A stretch of 64,000 nucleotides of DNA from Kibdelosporangium persicum (lineage in GTDB: Bacteria; Actinomycetota; Actinomycetes; Mycobacteriales; Pseudonocardiaceae), in the NCBI RefSeq assembly GCF_013280595.1, contig NZ_JAAATY010000006.1, forward strand, positions 306,316 through 370,315, in the 5' to 3' direction. A model generated the notes under the pieces. It worked only from the letters and a program-made list of their open reading frames with translations. It had not been told where the DNA came from and searched no databases. The translations under genes and the position numbers were made by a program. Below are positions 55,120 through 64,000 of this stretch, piece by piece (within the stretch, counting starts at the first letter, position 1; each line of letters starts with the position of its first letter).

Positions 55120-56928
55120 ATGAAGCTATTCCTCAGGCGACCCATGATCACGCTGCTTGCCGTGGTGACGCTGGCAGTCACGGCGTTCGTCGCGGTCAGC
55201 GAGCCAAGAACAGCCAACGCGTGGGACAACGGCACGGCTAACACCCCGCCGATGGGCTGGAACAGCTACGACGCGTTCAACTGGAGCGTCACCGAAGCGG
55301 ACGTCAAGGCGAACGCCGACTACATGCGCACCAACCTCAGTCAGCACGGTTGGCAGTACGTCGTCATCGACTGGGCCTGGTACTACCCGGGACGGCACAA
55401 CAACAGCCCCAACCAGGACAGCAACCTCAACCCTCGGCTGCGCATGGACGCCAACGGCCGTCTGTTGCCTGACACCACACGATTTCCTTCAGCGGCAGGT
55501 GACAACGGCTTCAAACCGTTGGCCGACTACGTCCACGCGCAGGGGCTGAAGTTCGGGGTGCACCTGATGCGCGGCATTCCGCGCCAGGCCGTGGCCGACA
55601 ACGTGCCGATCCTCGGAACAAGTTGCCGCGCCGGCCAGATCAACAACAACACCACCGCGGCGTGGCTCAACCTCATGTGGGGCTTGAACATGAGCCAGCC
55701 GTGCGCGCAGGCGTACCTCGACTCGGTGTTCCAACTGCTGGCCAGTTGGGGCGTGGACTACGTCAAGGTCGACGACATCGCCGCCCCGACGTACCGGCAG
55801 GCCGAGGTCGAGGGCTACCGGCAGGCCATCGAGCACAGTGGACGGCCGATGGTGCTCAGCCTCTCCCCCGGCCCGACGCCACTCTCGGCCGGCCGACACG
55901 TCCAGGCCAATGCCCACATGTGGCGCATCGTCAACGACCTGTGGGACAACTGGCCCAGCGTCAACGCCCTGTTCGACGAACTGCGGAACTGGACGCCGTA
56001 TCGTGCCAACGGCGCCTACCCCGACCCGGACATGATCCCGATAGGACGGTTGGCGAAGTTCGGTCCGGTCGGCGCGCCACGTTACTCCAACCTCACTCCC
56101 GACGAGCAACGCACGCTCATGACGCTGTGGGTGATCAACCGGGCGCCGCTGATGTGGGGCGGCAACCTCGTGGAGAACCGCCCCTCCGACCTGGCGCTGA
56201 TGAACAACGCCGCGGTGATGGCCGTCGACCGGAACAGCATCAACAACCGTCAGGTCGTCGGCGGAGCCCGTCAGGTGTGGGCCGCCGACATCCCCGGCAG
56301 CGGCGACAAGTACGTCGCGCTGTTCAACCGGGACGGCGCGGGCGGTGACGTCTCGATGAGTCTCGCCGCTCTCGGATTCGGCTCGGCGACGGTGACGGAT
56401 CTGTGGTCCGGTGCCGGCCTCGGCACAGTCAACGGAACCTTCACCCGGTCACTTCCCGCCCATGGCGCCGGGCTGTATCGACTCTCGCCGCGTTCCACCG
56501 CCTCGGTGTACACACTGAACGCCCGGCACAGCGGGAAGCTGCTGGACGTCTTCAACCTCTCCACCGAGGACGGAGCGGACGTGGTGCAGTGGACGGCCAA
56601 CGGGCAGAACAACCAGCGGTGGGAGTTGCGTGACATCGGTGGTGGCTTCGCCAACGTGGCCAACGTCAACAGCGGCAAATGCCTGGACGTCTACGGCGGC
56701 CCCGACGCCACCGGTGACGGTGTCCGGGTCACCCAGTGGACGTGCCACACCGGCACCAACCAACAGTGGCAGCTCCAGGACACCGGCGACGGTCACCTGC
56801 GGCTGGTCGCCCGGCACAGCGGCAAGTGCCTCACCATCCAGAACGCCGCGGCGACGGACGGCGCCCTGGCCGTGCAGATGACCTGCGGCACCAGCACCAG
56901 TCAGCAGTGGCGGCGCGAAACGGTCTGA
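55120..56928 (+). CDS. Secreted GH27 alpha-galactosidase-like enzyme with ricin-type lectin domain
   Basis: A 602-residue exported glycosidase. The signal peptide is TLLAVVTLAVTAFVAV; the GH27 barrel begins at TPPMGWNSYDAFN. The nucleophile is Asp218 in YVKVDDIAAP and the acid/base probably Asp273 in RIVNDLWDNW. A beta domain follows (VWAADIPGSGDKYVALFNRD), then from about residue 465 a ricin B-type trefoil with three QxW motifs (NNQRWEL, TNQQWQL, TSQQWRR) that would bind galactosides or other sugars. It should remove alpha-linked galactose (or a related sugar) from plant or cell-wall glycans. A LacI-type operator lies upstream; repeat array E follows. Confidence 0.9.
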   Translation: MKLFLRRPMITLLAVVTLAVTAFVAVSEPRTANAWDNGTANTPPMGWNSYDAFNWSVTEADVKANADYMRTNLSQHGWQYVVIDWAWYYPGRHNNSPNQDSNLNPRLRMDANGRLLPDTTRFPSAAGDNGFKPLADYVHAQGLKFGVHLMRGIPRQAVADNVPILGTSCRAGQINNNTTAAWLNLMWGLNMSQPCAQAYLDSVFQLLASWGVDYVKVDDIAAPTYRQAEVEGYRQAIEHSGRPMVLSLSPGPTPLSAGRHVQANAHMWRIVNDLWDNWPSVNALFDELRNWTPYRANGAYPDPDMIPIGRLAKFGPVGAPRYSNLTPDEQRTLMTLWVINRAPLMWGGNLVENRPSDLALMNNAAVMAVDRNSINNRQVVGGARQVWAADIPGSGDKYVALFNRDGAGGDVSMSLAALGFGSATVTDLWSGAGLGTVNGTFTRSLPAHGAGLYRLSPRSTASVYTLNARHSGKLLDVFNLSTEDGADVVQWTANGQNNQRWELRDIGGGFANVANVNSGKCLDVYGGPDATGDGVRVTQWTCHTGTNQQWQLQDTGDGHLRLVARHSGKCLTIQNAAATDGALAVQMTCGTSTSQQWRRETV

Positions 56929-56991
56929 CCCGGGCCACGGCGGCCGCGCTCGTCAAACAGTACGACGACCCGAATGCGGTCATCCACTCCA

Positions 56992-57230
56992 GCACCCCGT
57001 GTCGACCATTGCGGCACCCCGTGTCCACCATTGCCGCACCCCGTGTCCACCATTGCCGCACCTTGAGATTCCCGCGCAGGACGGTAAACGCATCTCAGGG
57101 TGCCGCAACGCACATCTCGGGGTGCCGCAACACGCATCGCGCGGTGCCGCAACACGCATCTCGGAGTGCCGCAAGACGCATCTCGGGGTGCTGGAACGCG
57201 GTTTTCAGGGTGCCGGAACGGTGGACACGG
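56992..57230. repeat. 22-bp repeat array E, inverted arrangement (4 + 6 units)
   Basis: Four C-rich units (56992-57079, starting GCACCCCGTGTC) and six in the opposite orientation (57099-57230, starting GGTGCCGCAAC or GGTGCCGGAAC) are separated by a 19-bp centre. It lies between the convergent GH27 and SMP-30 genes. The SMP-30 stop codon is in the fifth right-hand unit, exactly as for ALDH in array C. Confidence 0.88.
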
Positions 57231-58134
57231 CGATGGCGTTTTCCTCGAGCGACCCGAAGTACAGCTTGCCCTGCCATTCGCGGACACCGACCAGCATGTG
57301 GAAGCCTGGGATCTCGCCGCGGAGCTCGTGGACGACCTTGCCGTCGGCCGCCACGCCCAGCACGCCGACTTCCCGGCCTGGGGCGGGTTGCAGTCGCTCC
57401 GGCAGGGCGCGGATTCCCGCGCGCAGGGCCGGCGGCAACCGACGGACCATGTCCAGCGCTGCCACCCGGGGTGAGGCCTGCGTGATCCAGATCAGGCCGT
57501 CCGTGCCTGTCGACATGTTGTCCGGGAAGCCCGGCAGGCCCTCGGCGAACGGCTCCACCCGGCCCTCGTCCTCGCCGCGCAGCCCGACACGCATCACCCG
57601 GAGGGCGCCCGTCTCGGCCACCGCCACGAACGACTCGTCCGGTGCCAGCGCCACACCGTTCGCGAACTGAAGGCCGTCAGCCAGCAGGTCGAACGTGCCG
57701 TCCGGACCGCGCCGCACCAGGCGCCCGCCCGCGGTCTGCTCGATCAGGTCGTCCCGCCACTTGTCGATGCCGAAACGGCGCGACGAGTCCGTGAAATACA
57801 CCGTGCCGTCCGCTGCGACAGCCGCGTTGTTGCAGAACACGAAGTCCAGCCCCAGAGCCGCGGTCGCCAGGACCGTCGGCACACCGCCGGACAGCGGCAT
57901 CACCAGCAGGCCGGCCCGTGCGTCACAGATCAGCAGCTCGTCCTCGCCGTACAACTCCAGCCCAAGCGGCCGGCCACCCGTGTCGGCGAGGACGTCGATA
58001 CGCCGGCCGTCCGGGCTGATCCGCAGGATCCGGCCGTCGTCGACGCCGGTGTAGATCCGTCCCTCGCCGTCGACGACCACGTCCTCCGGGCCGTGCCCGT
58101 TCACCGGGATCAACCTGACGTTGTCGAACCGCAT
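57205..58134 (-). CDS. SMP-30/strictosidine-synthase-like beta-propeller protein
   Basis: A 309-residue six-bladed propeller of the SMP-30/gluconolactonase/LRE type. Blade motifs include GPEDVVVDGEGRIYTGVDDG, NNAAVAADGTVYFTDSS, FANGVALAPDESFVAVAETG and GFPDNMSTGTDGLIWITQAS; the metal-ligand Asn and Asp positions of lactonases are present (PEDV, NAAV, NGVA, DN). It may hydrolyse a lactone. The conserved end is near LYFGSLEENAIA; the last residues VSTVPAP and the stop come from units of repeat array E. The ATG follows AGGAGG. Confidence 0.85.
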   Translation of the reverse strand: MRFDNVRLIPVNGHGPEDVVVDGEGRIYTGVDDGRILRISPDGRRIDVLADTGGRPLGLELYGEDELLICDARAGLLVMPLSGGVPTVLATAALGLDFVFCNNAAVAADGTVYFTDSSRRFGIDKWRDDLIEQTAGGRLVRRGPDGTFDLLADGLQFANGVALAPDESFVAVAETGALRVMRVGLRGEDEGRVEPFAEGLPGFPDNMSTGTDGLIWITQASPRVAALDMVRRLPPALRAGIRALPERLQPAPGREVGVLGVAADGKVVHELRGEIPGFHMLVGVREWQGKLYFGSLEENAIAVSTVPAP

Positions 58135-58241
58135 CGTGCGCCTCCTACCAGTGAACGGCGGACATGGTACGCCGTCCGCCCCTTACCCGGCGCTACCATT
58201 CGAACACGGTCATCGAAGCCCGACACCGAACGGTGCACGCC

Positions 58242-58331
58242 ATGCCTGAGATCGTCTTCGCGGTCATCCTCGTCGCTGTCTTCGTGCTGATCGCACTGAC
58301 ATTGCGTTTCCTGGAGAAACGAGGACTCTGA
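58242..58331 (+). CDS. Possible 29-residue single-helix membrane peptide
   Basis: A short reading frame with one hydrophobic helix (IVFAVILVAVFVLIALTL) and a charged end (RFLEKRGL), a layout common to small regulatory membrane peptides. The ribosome site is weak, so expression is unsure. It lies alone in the 302 bp between the SMP-30 gene and the NfeD gene, and the rest of that gap shows nothing recognisable. Confidence 0.4.
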   Translation: MPEIVFAVILVAVFVLIALTLRFLEKRGL

Positions 58332-58436
58332 GCCCGCGCGAGACGCCACTGGCATCCGCCGTCACGGCGGCGGGAACCCGCCATCTTGTCCCGCCGGGCC
58401 GGCCGCACGACCATGGGGGTACAGGGAGGTGCCGCC

Positions 58437-58865
58437 ATGGACGAATGGGTCATCTGGTTGATCTTCGCGGTGGTCCTGGGAGTCGCCGAAATCTTCACCC
58501 TCACCGCGGCACTCGGCGTACTGGGCGCCGCCGCGCTCGTCACCGCCGTGTCCGCCACGATCCTGCCGCTGCCGTTCCAGCTCATCGTCTTCACCGTCGC
58601 GGCGACCGCCGGCGTGATCCTGATCCGGCCCATCGCGTTGCGGCACATGCACCAGCCGCAGCTCGAACGGTTCGGAGTGGACGCTCTGGTCGGCAAACCC
58701 GCCTACGTCCTGGAGGACGTCACCGCGTTCGACGGCCGGGTCCGGATCGGCGGCGAGGAATGGACCGCCCGTGCGTACGACGAAACCCTGACCATCGCCA
58801 AGGGAACCGTGGTCGACGTGATGGAGATCCGCGGCAGCACGGCACTTGTCTACCCACGGGAGTGA
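58437..58865 (+). CDS. NfeD-family membrane protein
   Basis: A 142-residue protein. Two N-terminal hydrophobic segments (VIWLIFAVVLGVAEIFTLT and FQLIVFTVAATAGVILI) are followed by a C-terminal OB-fold (VGKPAYVLEDVTAF, RVRIGGEEWTARAY, VDVMEIRGSTALVYP) typical of short NfeD proteins. NfeD proteins partner SPFH/stomatin proteins in membrane microdomains. The ATG at 58437 has GGAGG seven bases upstream. The SPFH gene follows after 3 bp, so they are an operon. Confidence 0.9.
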   Translation: MDEWVIWLIFAVVLGVAEIFTLTAALGVLGAAALVTAVSATILPLPFQLIVFTVAATAGVILIRPIALRHMHQPQLERFGVDALVGKPAYVLEDVTAFDGRVRIGGEEWTARAYDETLTIAKGTVVDVMEIRGSTALVYPRE

Positions 58866-58868
58866 ACC

Positions 58869-59912
58869 ATGGAAATCTCAGCTCTGCTCGTCGCCGGACT
58901 CGTCCTCGCCCTGCTGGCCGTCTTCACCGTGCTGCGTGCCGTCCGCATCGTCCCCCAGGCACGCGCCCGCAACGTCGAACGGCTCGGTCGCTACAACCGC
59001 ACCCTGCAACCTGGCCTGAACTTCGTCATCCCCTACATCGACCGCGTCTACCCGGCGATCGACCTACGTGAACAGGTCGTCTCGTTCCAGCCGCAACCGG
59101 TGATCACCGAGGACAACCTGGTCGTCGAGATCGACACAGTCCTCTACTTCCAAGTGACCGATCCCCGTGCCGCCGCGTACGAGATCGCCAGCTATCTGCA
59201 AGCGGTCGAACAGCTGACCGTCACCACGCTGCGTAACGTCGTCGGGTCCATGGACCTGGAAAAGACACTCACCTCCCGCGACACCATCAACAGCCAGCTG
59301 CGCGGAGTCCTGGACGAAGCCACCGGCAAATGGGGCATCCGGGTCAACCGGGTCGAGATCAAGGCGATCGACCCGCCACGCACGATCAAGGACGCGATGG
59401 AGAAGCAGATGCGCGCCGAACGCGACAAGCGCGCCGCGATCCTCAGCGCCGAAGGACAACGCCAGTCCCAGATCCTCACGGCCGAAGGCGACAAGCAAGC
59501 CGCCGTGCTGCGTGCCGAAGGAAACCGGACCGCCAAAATCCTCAAGGCCGAAGGCCAGGCCCGCGCGATCGACCACGTGTTCCAGGCCGTGCACCGCAAC
59601 GATCCCGACCCGAAACTCCTGGCCTACCAATACCTCCAGACCCTCCCACAACTCGCGCAAGGACAAGGCAACACGTTTTTCGTCATCCCCAGCGAGGTCA
59701 CTTCGGCCCTGTCCGGAATATCCAAAGCCTTCGCCGAAGCCCTGCCGAAGTCACCGGCCACACGCGACATCTCGGCACCGGACGGCCTGGCGGAGAAGGC
59801 CGCCGACGACGCCGCCCGTGCCGCCGAAGCAGCCGCGGAGGCGGTGGCCGACGCGGCGGAAGCCGACCGCATCCGGCCGTTCCCCTCCGCTCCCACTTCC
59901 TCCCCCTCGTGA
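58869..59912 (+). CDS. SPFH/stomatin-family membrane protein, stop codon in palindrome copy 5
   Basis: A 347-residue protein with an N-terminal anchor helix (ISALLVAGLVLALLAVFTVL), an SPFH (band 7) domain (RYNRTLQPGLNFVIPYIDRV, VVEIDTVLYFQVTDPRAAAY) and a coiled coil made of 11-residue repeats (ILSAEGQRQSQ, ILTAEGDKQAA, VLRAEGNRTAK, ILKAEGQARAI). It scaffolds membrane domains, probably with the NfeD protein encoded just upstream. The end after PSAPT reads SSPS and the final TCG TGA lies in the left arm of palindrome copy 5. Confidence 0.92.
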   Translation: MEISALLVAGLVLALLAVFTVLRAVRIVPQARARNVERLGRYNRTLQPGLNFVIPYIDRVYPAIDLREQVVSFQPQPVITEDNLVVEIDTVLYFQVTDPRAAAYEIASYLQAVEQLTVTTLRNVVGSMDLEKTLTSRDTINSQLRGVLDEATGKWGIRVNRVEIKAIDPPRTIKDAMEKQMRAERDKRAAILSAEGQRQSQILTAEGDKQAAVLRAEGNRTAKILKAEGQARAIDHVFQAVHRNDPDPKLLAYQYLQTLPQLAQGQGNTFFVIPSEVTSALSGISKAFAEALPKSPATRDISAPDGLAEKAADDAARAAEAAAEAVADAAEADRIRPFPSAPTSSPS

Positions 59913-59958
59913 GTGTTTATCAGTGTTAGAACACGGCTAAACACTCACGAGGGGGAGG
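59899..59958. repeat. 50-bp palindrome, copy 5 (extended arms)
   Basis: A 21-bp perfect stem (59899-59919 / 59938-59958) extended by CCTCCCCC, with the loop centred on GTTAGAAC and one arm mismatch (GGCTAA for GATAAA). The left arm contains the SPFH stop codon (59910-59912). Confidence 0.92.
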
Positions 59959-60017
59959 CTGGGGTGACGCTGGGTTAATCGGTTCGGGATGCGGATCTTG
60001 ACGTTTACGATCATCCG

Positions 60018-60347
60018 GTGGCCTTCCGCAGACCCCAGCCGCCGTACTACGCGGTGATCATCACCAGCACGTTGACCGATCAAGACCCGGACGGCTACGC
60101 GGCCATGTCCGAACGGATGGCCGAGCTGGGCAAGAGGCAGCCCGGGTACCTGGGCAGGGAGTCGCAGACCGGTGCTGACGGACGAGAACTCACCGTTCTG
60201 TACTACCAGGACGCGGAGTCGATCACGGCGTGGAAACAGCATCCCGAGCACCTGGAGGCGCAACGCCTCGGCCGCGAGCGGTGGTACGCCGACTACCACA
60301 TCGAGGTCGCCAAGGTGGAGCGGCTGTACGGCTTCGAGCGCGAGTGA
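60018..60347 (+). CDS. Antibiotic-biosynthesis-monooxygenase (ABM) domain protein
   Basis: A 109-residue dimeric alpha-beta barrel protein (YYAVIITSTLTDQDPDGYAA, QPGYLGRESQTGADGRELTV, YYQDAESITAWKQHPEHLEA). ABM proteins oxidise quinones, degrade heme or act as small stress proteins; the function here is unknown. The start is the GTG at 60018. It is a single gene between palindrome copy 5 and the convergent catalase-like gene. Confidence 0.85.
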   Translation: MAFRRPQPPYYAVIITSTLTDQDPDGYAAMSERMAELGKRQPGYLGRESQTGADGRELTVLYYQDAESITAWKQHPEHLEAQRLGRERWYADYHIEVAKVERLYGFERE

Positions 60348-60368
60348 CCGCAACGGCTACACAAACGA

Positions 60369-61037
60369 TCAAGGTGCTCTGATCTCGCGGTCGCCTGTCG
60401 GATTGCCACGCCGCGAACCGGCGTACGCGAGTCGGCGTAACTGGGCCAAGGCGCGCGGCACGGGAACCAGGTTCGGGTGCACGTTGACGATCGGGTCGAA
60501 CCGGATCTGAGCGTCGGGCAGGTGCTCGGTGAGCACCAGACGGCCCCACGCCCGCCAACGGCCCAGCGGCTTGGCCAGCATGAGGTGCACGGATTCCGGC
60601 AGGCGCCCGGGCGTCGGGTCTGGGATCGCCGCCATCGACACCAGGCCATGGTCCGTCCGGAACGGCATGACGCTGCCGTACACACACCCGCGCGTCCATC
60701 CCCGCCGGAACACCGGCAGCCATCGGGTGAGGCGTCCCGAGCCGGTCGTGGACAGCAGCAAGTCGACCGGTCTCCCCTGCCCGGCCGCGTCCGGGATTCG
60801 TATCGCCAGACCGCGCACGTCAGGCCAGTCGCCGGGCAGGCCGACGCCTTTGGACAACCGTACGGTCACCTGCCGGACGACGGCGCCCGGCATGCCCGGC
60901 CAACCGTCCGGCAGCGTAAGTTCGCCCGCGAACACCGCACCGGCCGGATGGAAAGCCGGCGCGCGCCGGAGCCGGGCCATGCCCGCGAAAAGGCCGGTCA
61001 CCCAGTCGGAGCCGCGCACGGCCAGTGATTGCCTCAT
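60369..61037 (-). CDS. Catalase-like superfamily protein coupled to ctaD
   Basis: A 222-residue protein with the pattern of short catalase-fold relatives in actinobacteria ([74 protein letters not shown]). It lacks the clear catalase active-site His and heme-Tyr motifs, so it is probably not a catalase. Its ATG overlaps the stop of the ctaD gene by ATGA, which ties its production to a terminal oxidase subunit. A role linked to respiratory oxygen or oxidase assembly is inference only. Confidence 0.6.
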   Translation of the reverse strand: MRQSLAVRGSDWVTGLFAGMARLRRAPAFHPAGAVFAGELTLPDGWPGMPGAVVRQVTVRLSKGVGLPGDWPDVRGLAIRIPDAAGQGRPVDLLLSTTGSGRLTRWLPVFRRGWTRGCVYGSVMPFRTDHGLVSMAAIPDPTPGRLPESVHLMLAKPLGRWRAWGRLVLTEHLPDAQIRFDPIVNVHPNLVPVPRALAQLRRLAYAGSRRGNPTGDREIRAP

Positions 61038-62794
61038 TTGTCGCGGGGGTCTCCCTCGTGGTCGTCGCCTTGTGTCTTGGCCGCACCCAGTTCGGAGGGG
61101 GCGGTGGCCTTGCTGCTCTGGCCTTGGCCGGAGTGGGCTTCGGCGCGGATGCGTTCGACCATGTGCGGGTAGTGCAGTTCGAAGGCCGGGCGCTCCGAGC
61201 GGATGCGGGGCAGCTCGAGGAAGTTGTGCCGTGGCGGCGGGCTGGTGGTGGCCCACTCCAGGGAGTTGCCGAAACCCCACGGGTCGTCAGCCTCGGCCAG
61301 CTGGCCGTACCGGTAGCTCTTGACCACGTTCCAGATGAACGGCAGCACGGACGCGCCGAGCACGTACGAGCCGATCGTGGACACCAGGTGCAACGTGGTG
61401 AACTCGTCGGTGACCAGGTAGTCCGCGTAGCGGCGGGGCATGCCCTCGTTGCCCAGCCAGTGCTGGACCAGGAACGTGCCGTGGAAGCCGAGGAACGTGG
61501 TCCAGAAGTGCAGCTTGCCCAGCTTCTCGTCCAGATACCGGCCGGTGATCTTCGGGAACCAGAAGTAGATGCCTGCGAACGTGGCGAACACGATCGTGCC
61601 GAACAGCACGTAGTGGAAGTGCGCCACCACGAAGTACGTGTCGTGCACGTGGAAGTCGAGCGGCGGTGACGCCAGCAGGATCCCGGTCAGCCCGCCGAGC
61701 AGGAAGGTCACCAGGAACCCGATGCTGAACAGCATCGGGGTCTCGGTCGTCAGCTGGCCCTTCCACATGGTCAGGATCCAGTTGAAGAACTTCACCCCGG
61801 TCGGCACCGCGATCAGGAACGTCATGAACGCGAAGAACGGCAGCAGCACCGCCCCGGTCGCGAACATGTGGTGCGCCCAGACCACCACCGACAAGGTGGT
61901 GATCGAGACCGTCGCCCACACCAGCGCCTTGTAGCCGAACAGGGGTTTGCGGCTGAACACCGGGATGATCTCGGAGATGATGCCGAAATAGGGCAGGGCG
62001 ACGATGTAGACCTCGGGATGGCCGAAGAACCAGAACAGGTGCTGGAACATCACCCCGCCGCCGTTGGCCGGGTCGAACACGTGCGCGCCCAGATGCCGGT
62101 CCGCCAGCAGGCCGAACAACGCGGCGGTGAAGACCGGGAACGCCACCAGCACCAGGATGCTGGTGAAGAAGATGTTCCAGGTGAAGATCGGCATCCGCCA
62201 CATCGTCATGCCCGGTGCGCGCAGGCACACCACGGTGGTGATCATGTTGACCGCGCCGAGGATGGTGGACAGGCCGCCGATGATCAGCCCGACGTTCCAC
62301 AGGTCGCTGCCGACCCCGGGCGAGTGCGTGTCCAGCGACAGCGGCGCGTACGCCGTCCACCCGAAGTCCGCAGCGCCACCCGGTGTGAGGAACCCCGACA
62401 GGGTGATCAGGCCGCCGAACAGATACAGCCAGTACGACATGGCGTTCAGCCTCGGGAACGCCACGTCCGGCGAACCGATCTGCAGCGGCAGCACGAAGTT
62501 GGCGAAGCCGAACACGTTCGGCGTGGCGTACAGCAGCATCATGATCGTGCCGTGCATGGTGAACAGCTGGTTGTACTGCTCGGGTGAGAGGAACTGCAGC
62601 CCCGGCCAGCCCAGCTCGGTCCGCATCAGCAGGGCCATCAGGCCGCCGGCCATGAAGAAGCCGAACGACGTCATCAGGTACATCACGCCGATCTGCTTGT
62701 GATCGGTCGTCCGGAACAACCGCAGCAGCGCGTTGCCCTTGACCGGACGCCCCACCACGGGGCGAACCTCCACCGGCTTTGGCGCGATCGTCAC
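61034..62794 (-). CDS. ctaD: Cytochrome c oxidase subunit I (aa3-type), isolated paralogue
   Basis: A heme-copper oxidase catalytic subunit of 586 residues with 12 helices. Heme and copper ligands are visible in [25 protein letters not shown] (CuB His with the cross-linked Tyr), WAHHMF and VVAHFHYVL; the D-channel and K-channel segments are of the aa3 kind. It reduces oxygen to water at the membrane. The GTG at 62794 has GGAGG five bases upstream (start [12 protein letters not shown]); the frame is open to 62878. No other cox genes are nearby, so it is probably an extra copy coupled to the catalase-like gene. Confidence 0.93.
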   Translation of the reverse strand: MTIAPKPVEVRPVVGRPVKGNALLRLFRTTDHKQIGVMYLMTSFGFFMAGGLMALLMRTELGWPGLQFLSPEQYNQLFTMHGTIMMLLYATPNVFGFANFVLPLQIGSPDVAFPRLNAMSYWLYLFGGLITLSGFLTPGGAADFGWTAYAPLSLDTHSPGVGSDLWNVGLIIGGLSTILGAVNMITTVVCLRAPGMTMWRMPIFTWNIFFTSILVLVAFPVFTAALFGLLADRHLGAHVFDPANGGGVMFQHLFWFFGHPEVYIVALPYFGIISEIIPVFSRKPLFGYKALVWATVSITTLSVVVWAHHMFATGAVLLPFFAFMTFLIAVPTGVKFFNWILTMWKGQLTTETPMLFSIGFLVTFLLGGLTGILLASPPLDFHVHDTYFVVAHFHYVLFGTIVFATFAGIYFWFPKITGRYLDEKLGKLHFWTTFLGFHGTFLVQHWLGNEGMPRRYADYLVTDEFTTLHLVSTIGSYVLGASVLPFIWNVVKSYRYGQLAEADDPWGFGNSLEWATTSPPPRHNFLELPRIRSERPAFELHYPHMVERIRAEAHSGQGQSSKATAPSELGAAKTQGDDHEGDPRDK

Positions 62795-62951
62795 CATGGC
62801 CTCCAGCCACCCGCCCGCAACGTCGCCCACGGCTACCCGCCGCCGTGGGTCCGAAACCTCTCCCACCGGCTCATTCACGCGTTCAGGGGAGGGTTCGAGC
62901 CCGCTTGGCGTGGTATCCGCTCGGCGTCGTCGGTCTCACGAGGAGGCATCC

Positions 62952-64000
<1,049 letters not shown>

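Overview
The window is high-GC actinobacterial DNA with dense genes, many GTG starts and many ATGA overlaps. A mycothiol-dependent enzyme (30562-31218), a CsoR copper regulator, DUF3072 and DUF2277 proteins, CGNR regulators, a multi-HAMP hybrid kinase and a LacI/ABC sugar locus point to a soil actinomycete, probably Pseudonocardiales. That placement is inference. It reads as ordinary chromosome: I see no transposase, integrase, phage gene, CRISPR array, rRNA or tRNA.

Layout. 57-5952: secreted S1 protease, PGPGW membrane protein, YchJ-like protein, LRV-repeat protein, PH-domain protein, an LLM flavin oxidoreductase broken by one in-frame TAG, and a sugar-efflux-type MFS transporter. 6258-9642: TPR protein, 7TM MAB_1171c-like protein, ImmA/IrrE-type metallopeptidase and XRE regulator on the minus strand. 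9836-16608: a truncated AMP-binding protein, DUF72, Ppx/GppA, a sialidase with three golvesin-type domains, and an SDR/STAS pair. 16673-18352: a CGNR regulator facing a methyltransferase and a small cupin. 18481-26712: a PP2C phosphatase coupled to a 1495-residue multi-HAMP hybrid histidine kinase, then a Na+/H+ antiporter with a small membrane protein. 27134-39889: ALDH, DUF3072, AI-2E transporter, a second CGNR regulator facing a maleylpyruvate isomerase-like enzyme, Nramp, ABC-F, AraC, a chitin-binding intradiol dioxygenase, a GT9/DUF2795 fusion, DUF2277 and an acyl-CoA dehydrogenase. 40088-43812: a CsoR-controlled copper operon. 44580-52670: two LacI regulators and a sugar operon (two permeases, binding lipoprotein, Gfo/Idh/MocA, PmoA, cupin). 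52801-54982: ferredoxin/P450 with a divergent TetR. 55056-62794: GH27 alpha-galactosidase behind a LacI-type operator, SMP-30 protein, NfeD/SPFH pair, a monooxygenase, a catalase-like protein coupled to an isolated ctaD. 62952-64000: 5' part of glgX.

The least explained signals are two dispersed repeat families. One is a 50-bp palindrome (five copies: 16-bp arm CTCGTGAGTGTTTATC around a loop centred on GTTAGAAC). Three genes end inside it with the same Ser-stop (TCG TGA), and one copy lies in frame inside a membrane-protein gene. The other is a 22-bp tandem unit (five arrays, mostly between convergent genes). Two of these arrays hold units in both orientations and supply the stop codon and last residues of the neighbouring gene. 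Several probable operators are also readable: CsoR, TetR, three LacI-type sites, and inverted repeats between each CGNR gene and its divergent partner.
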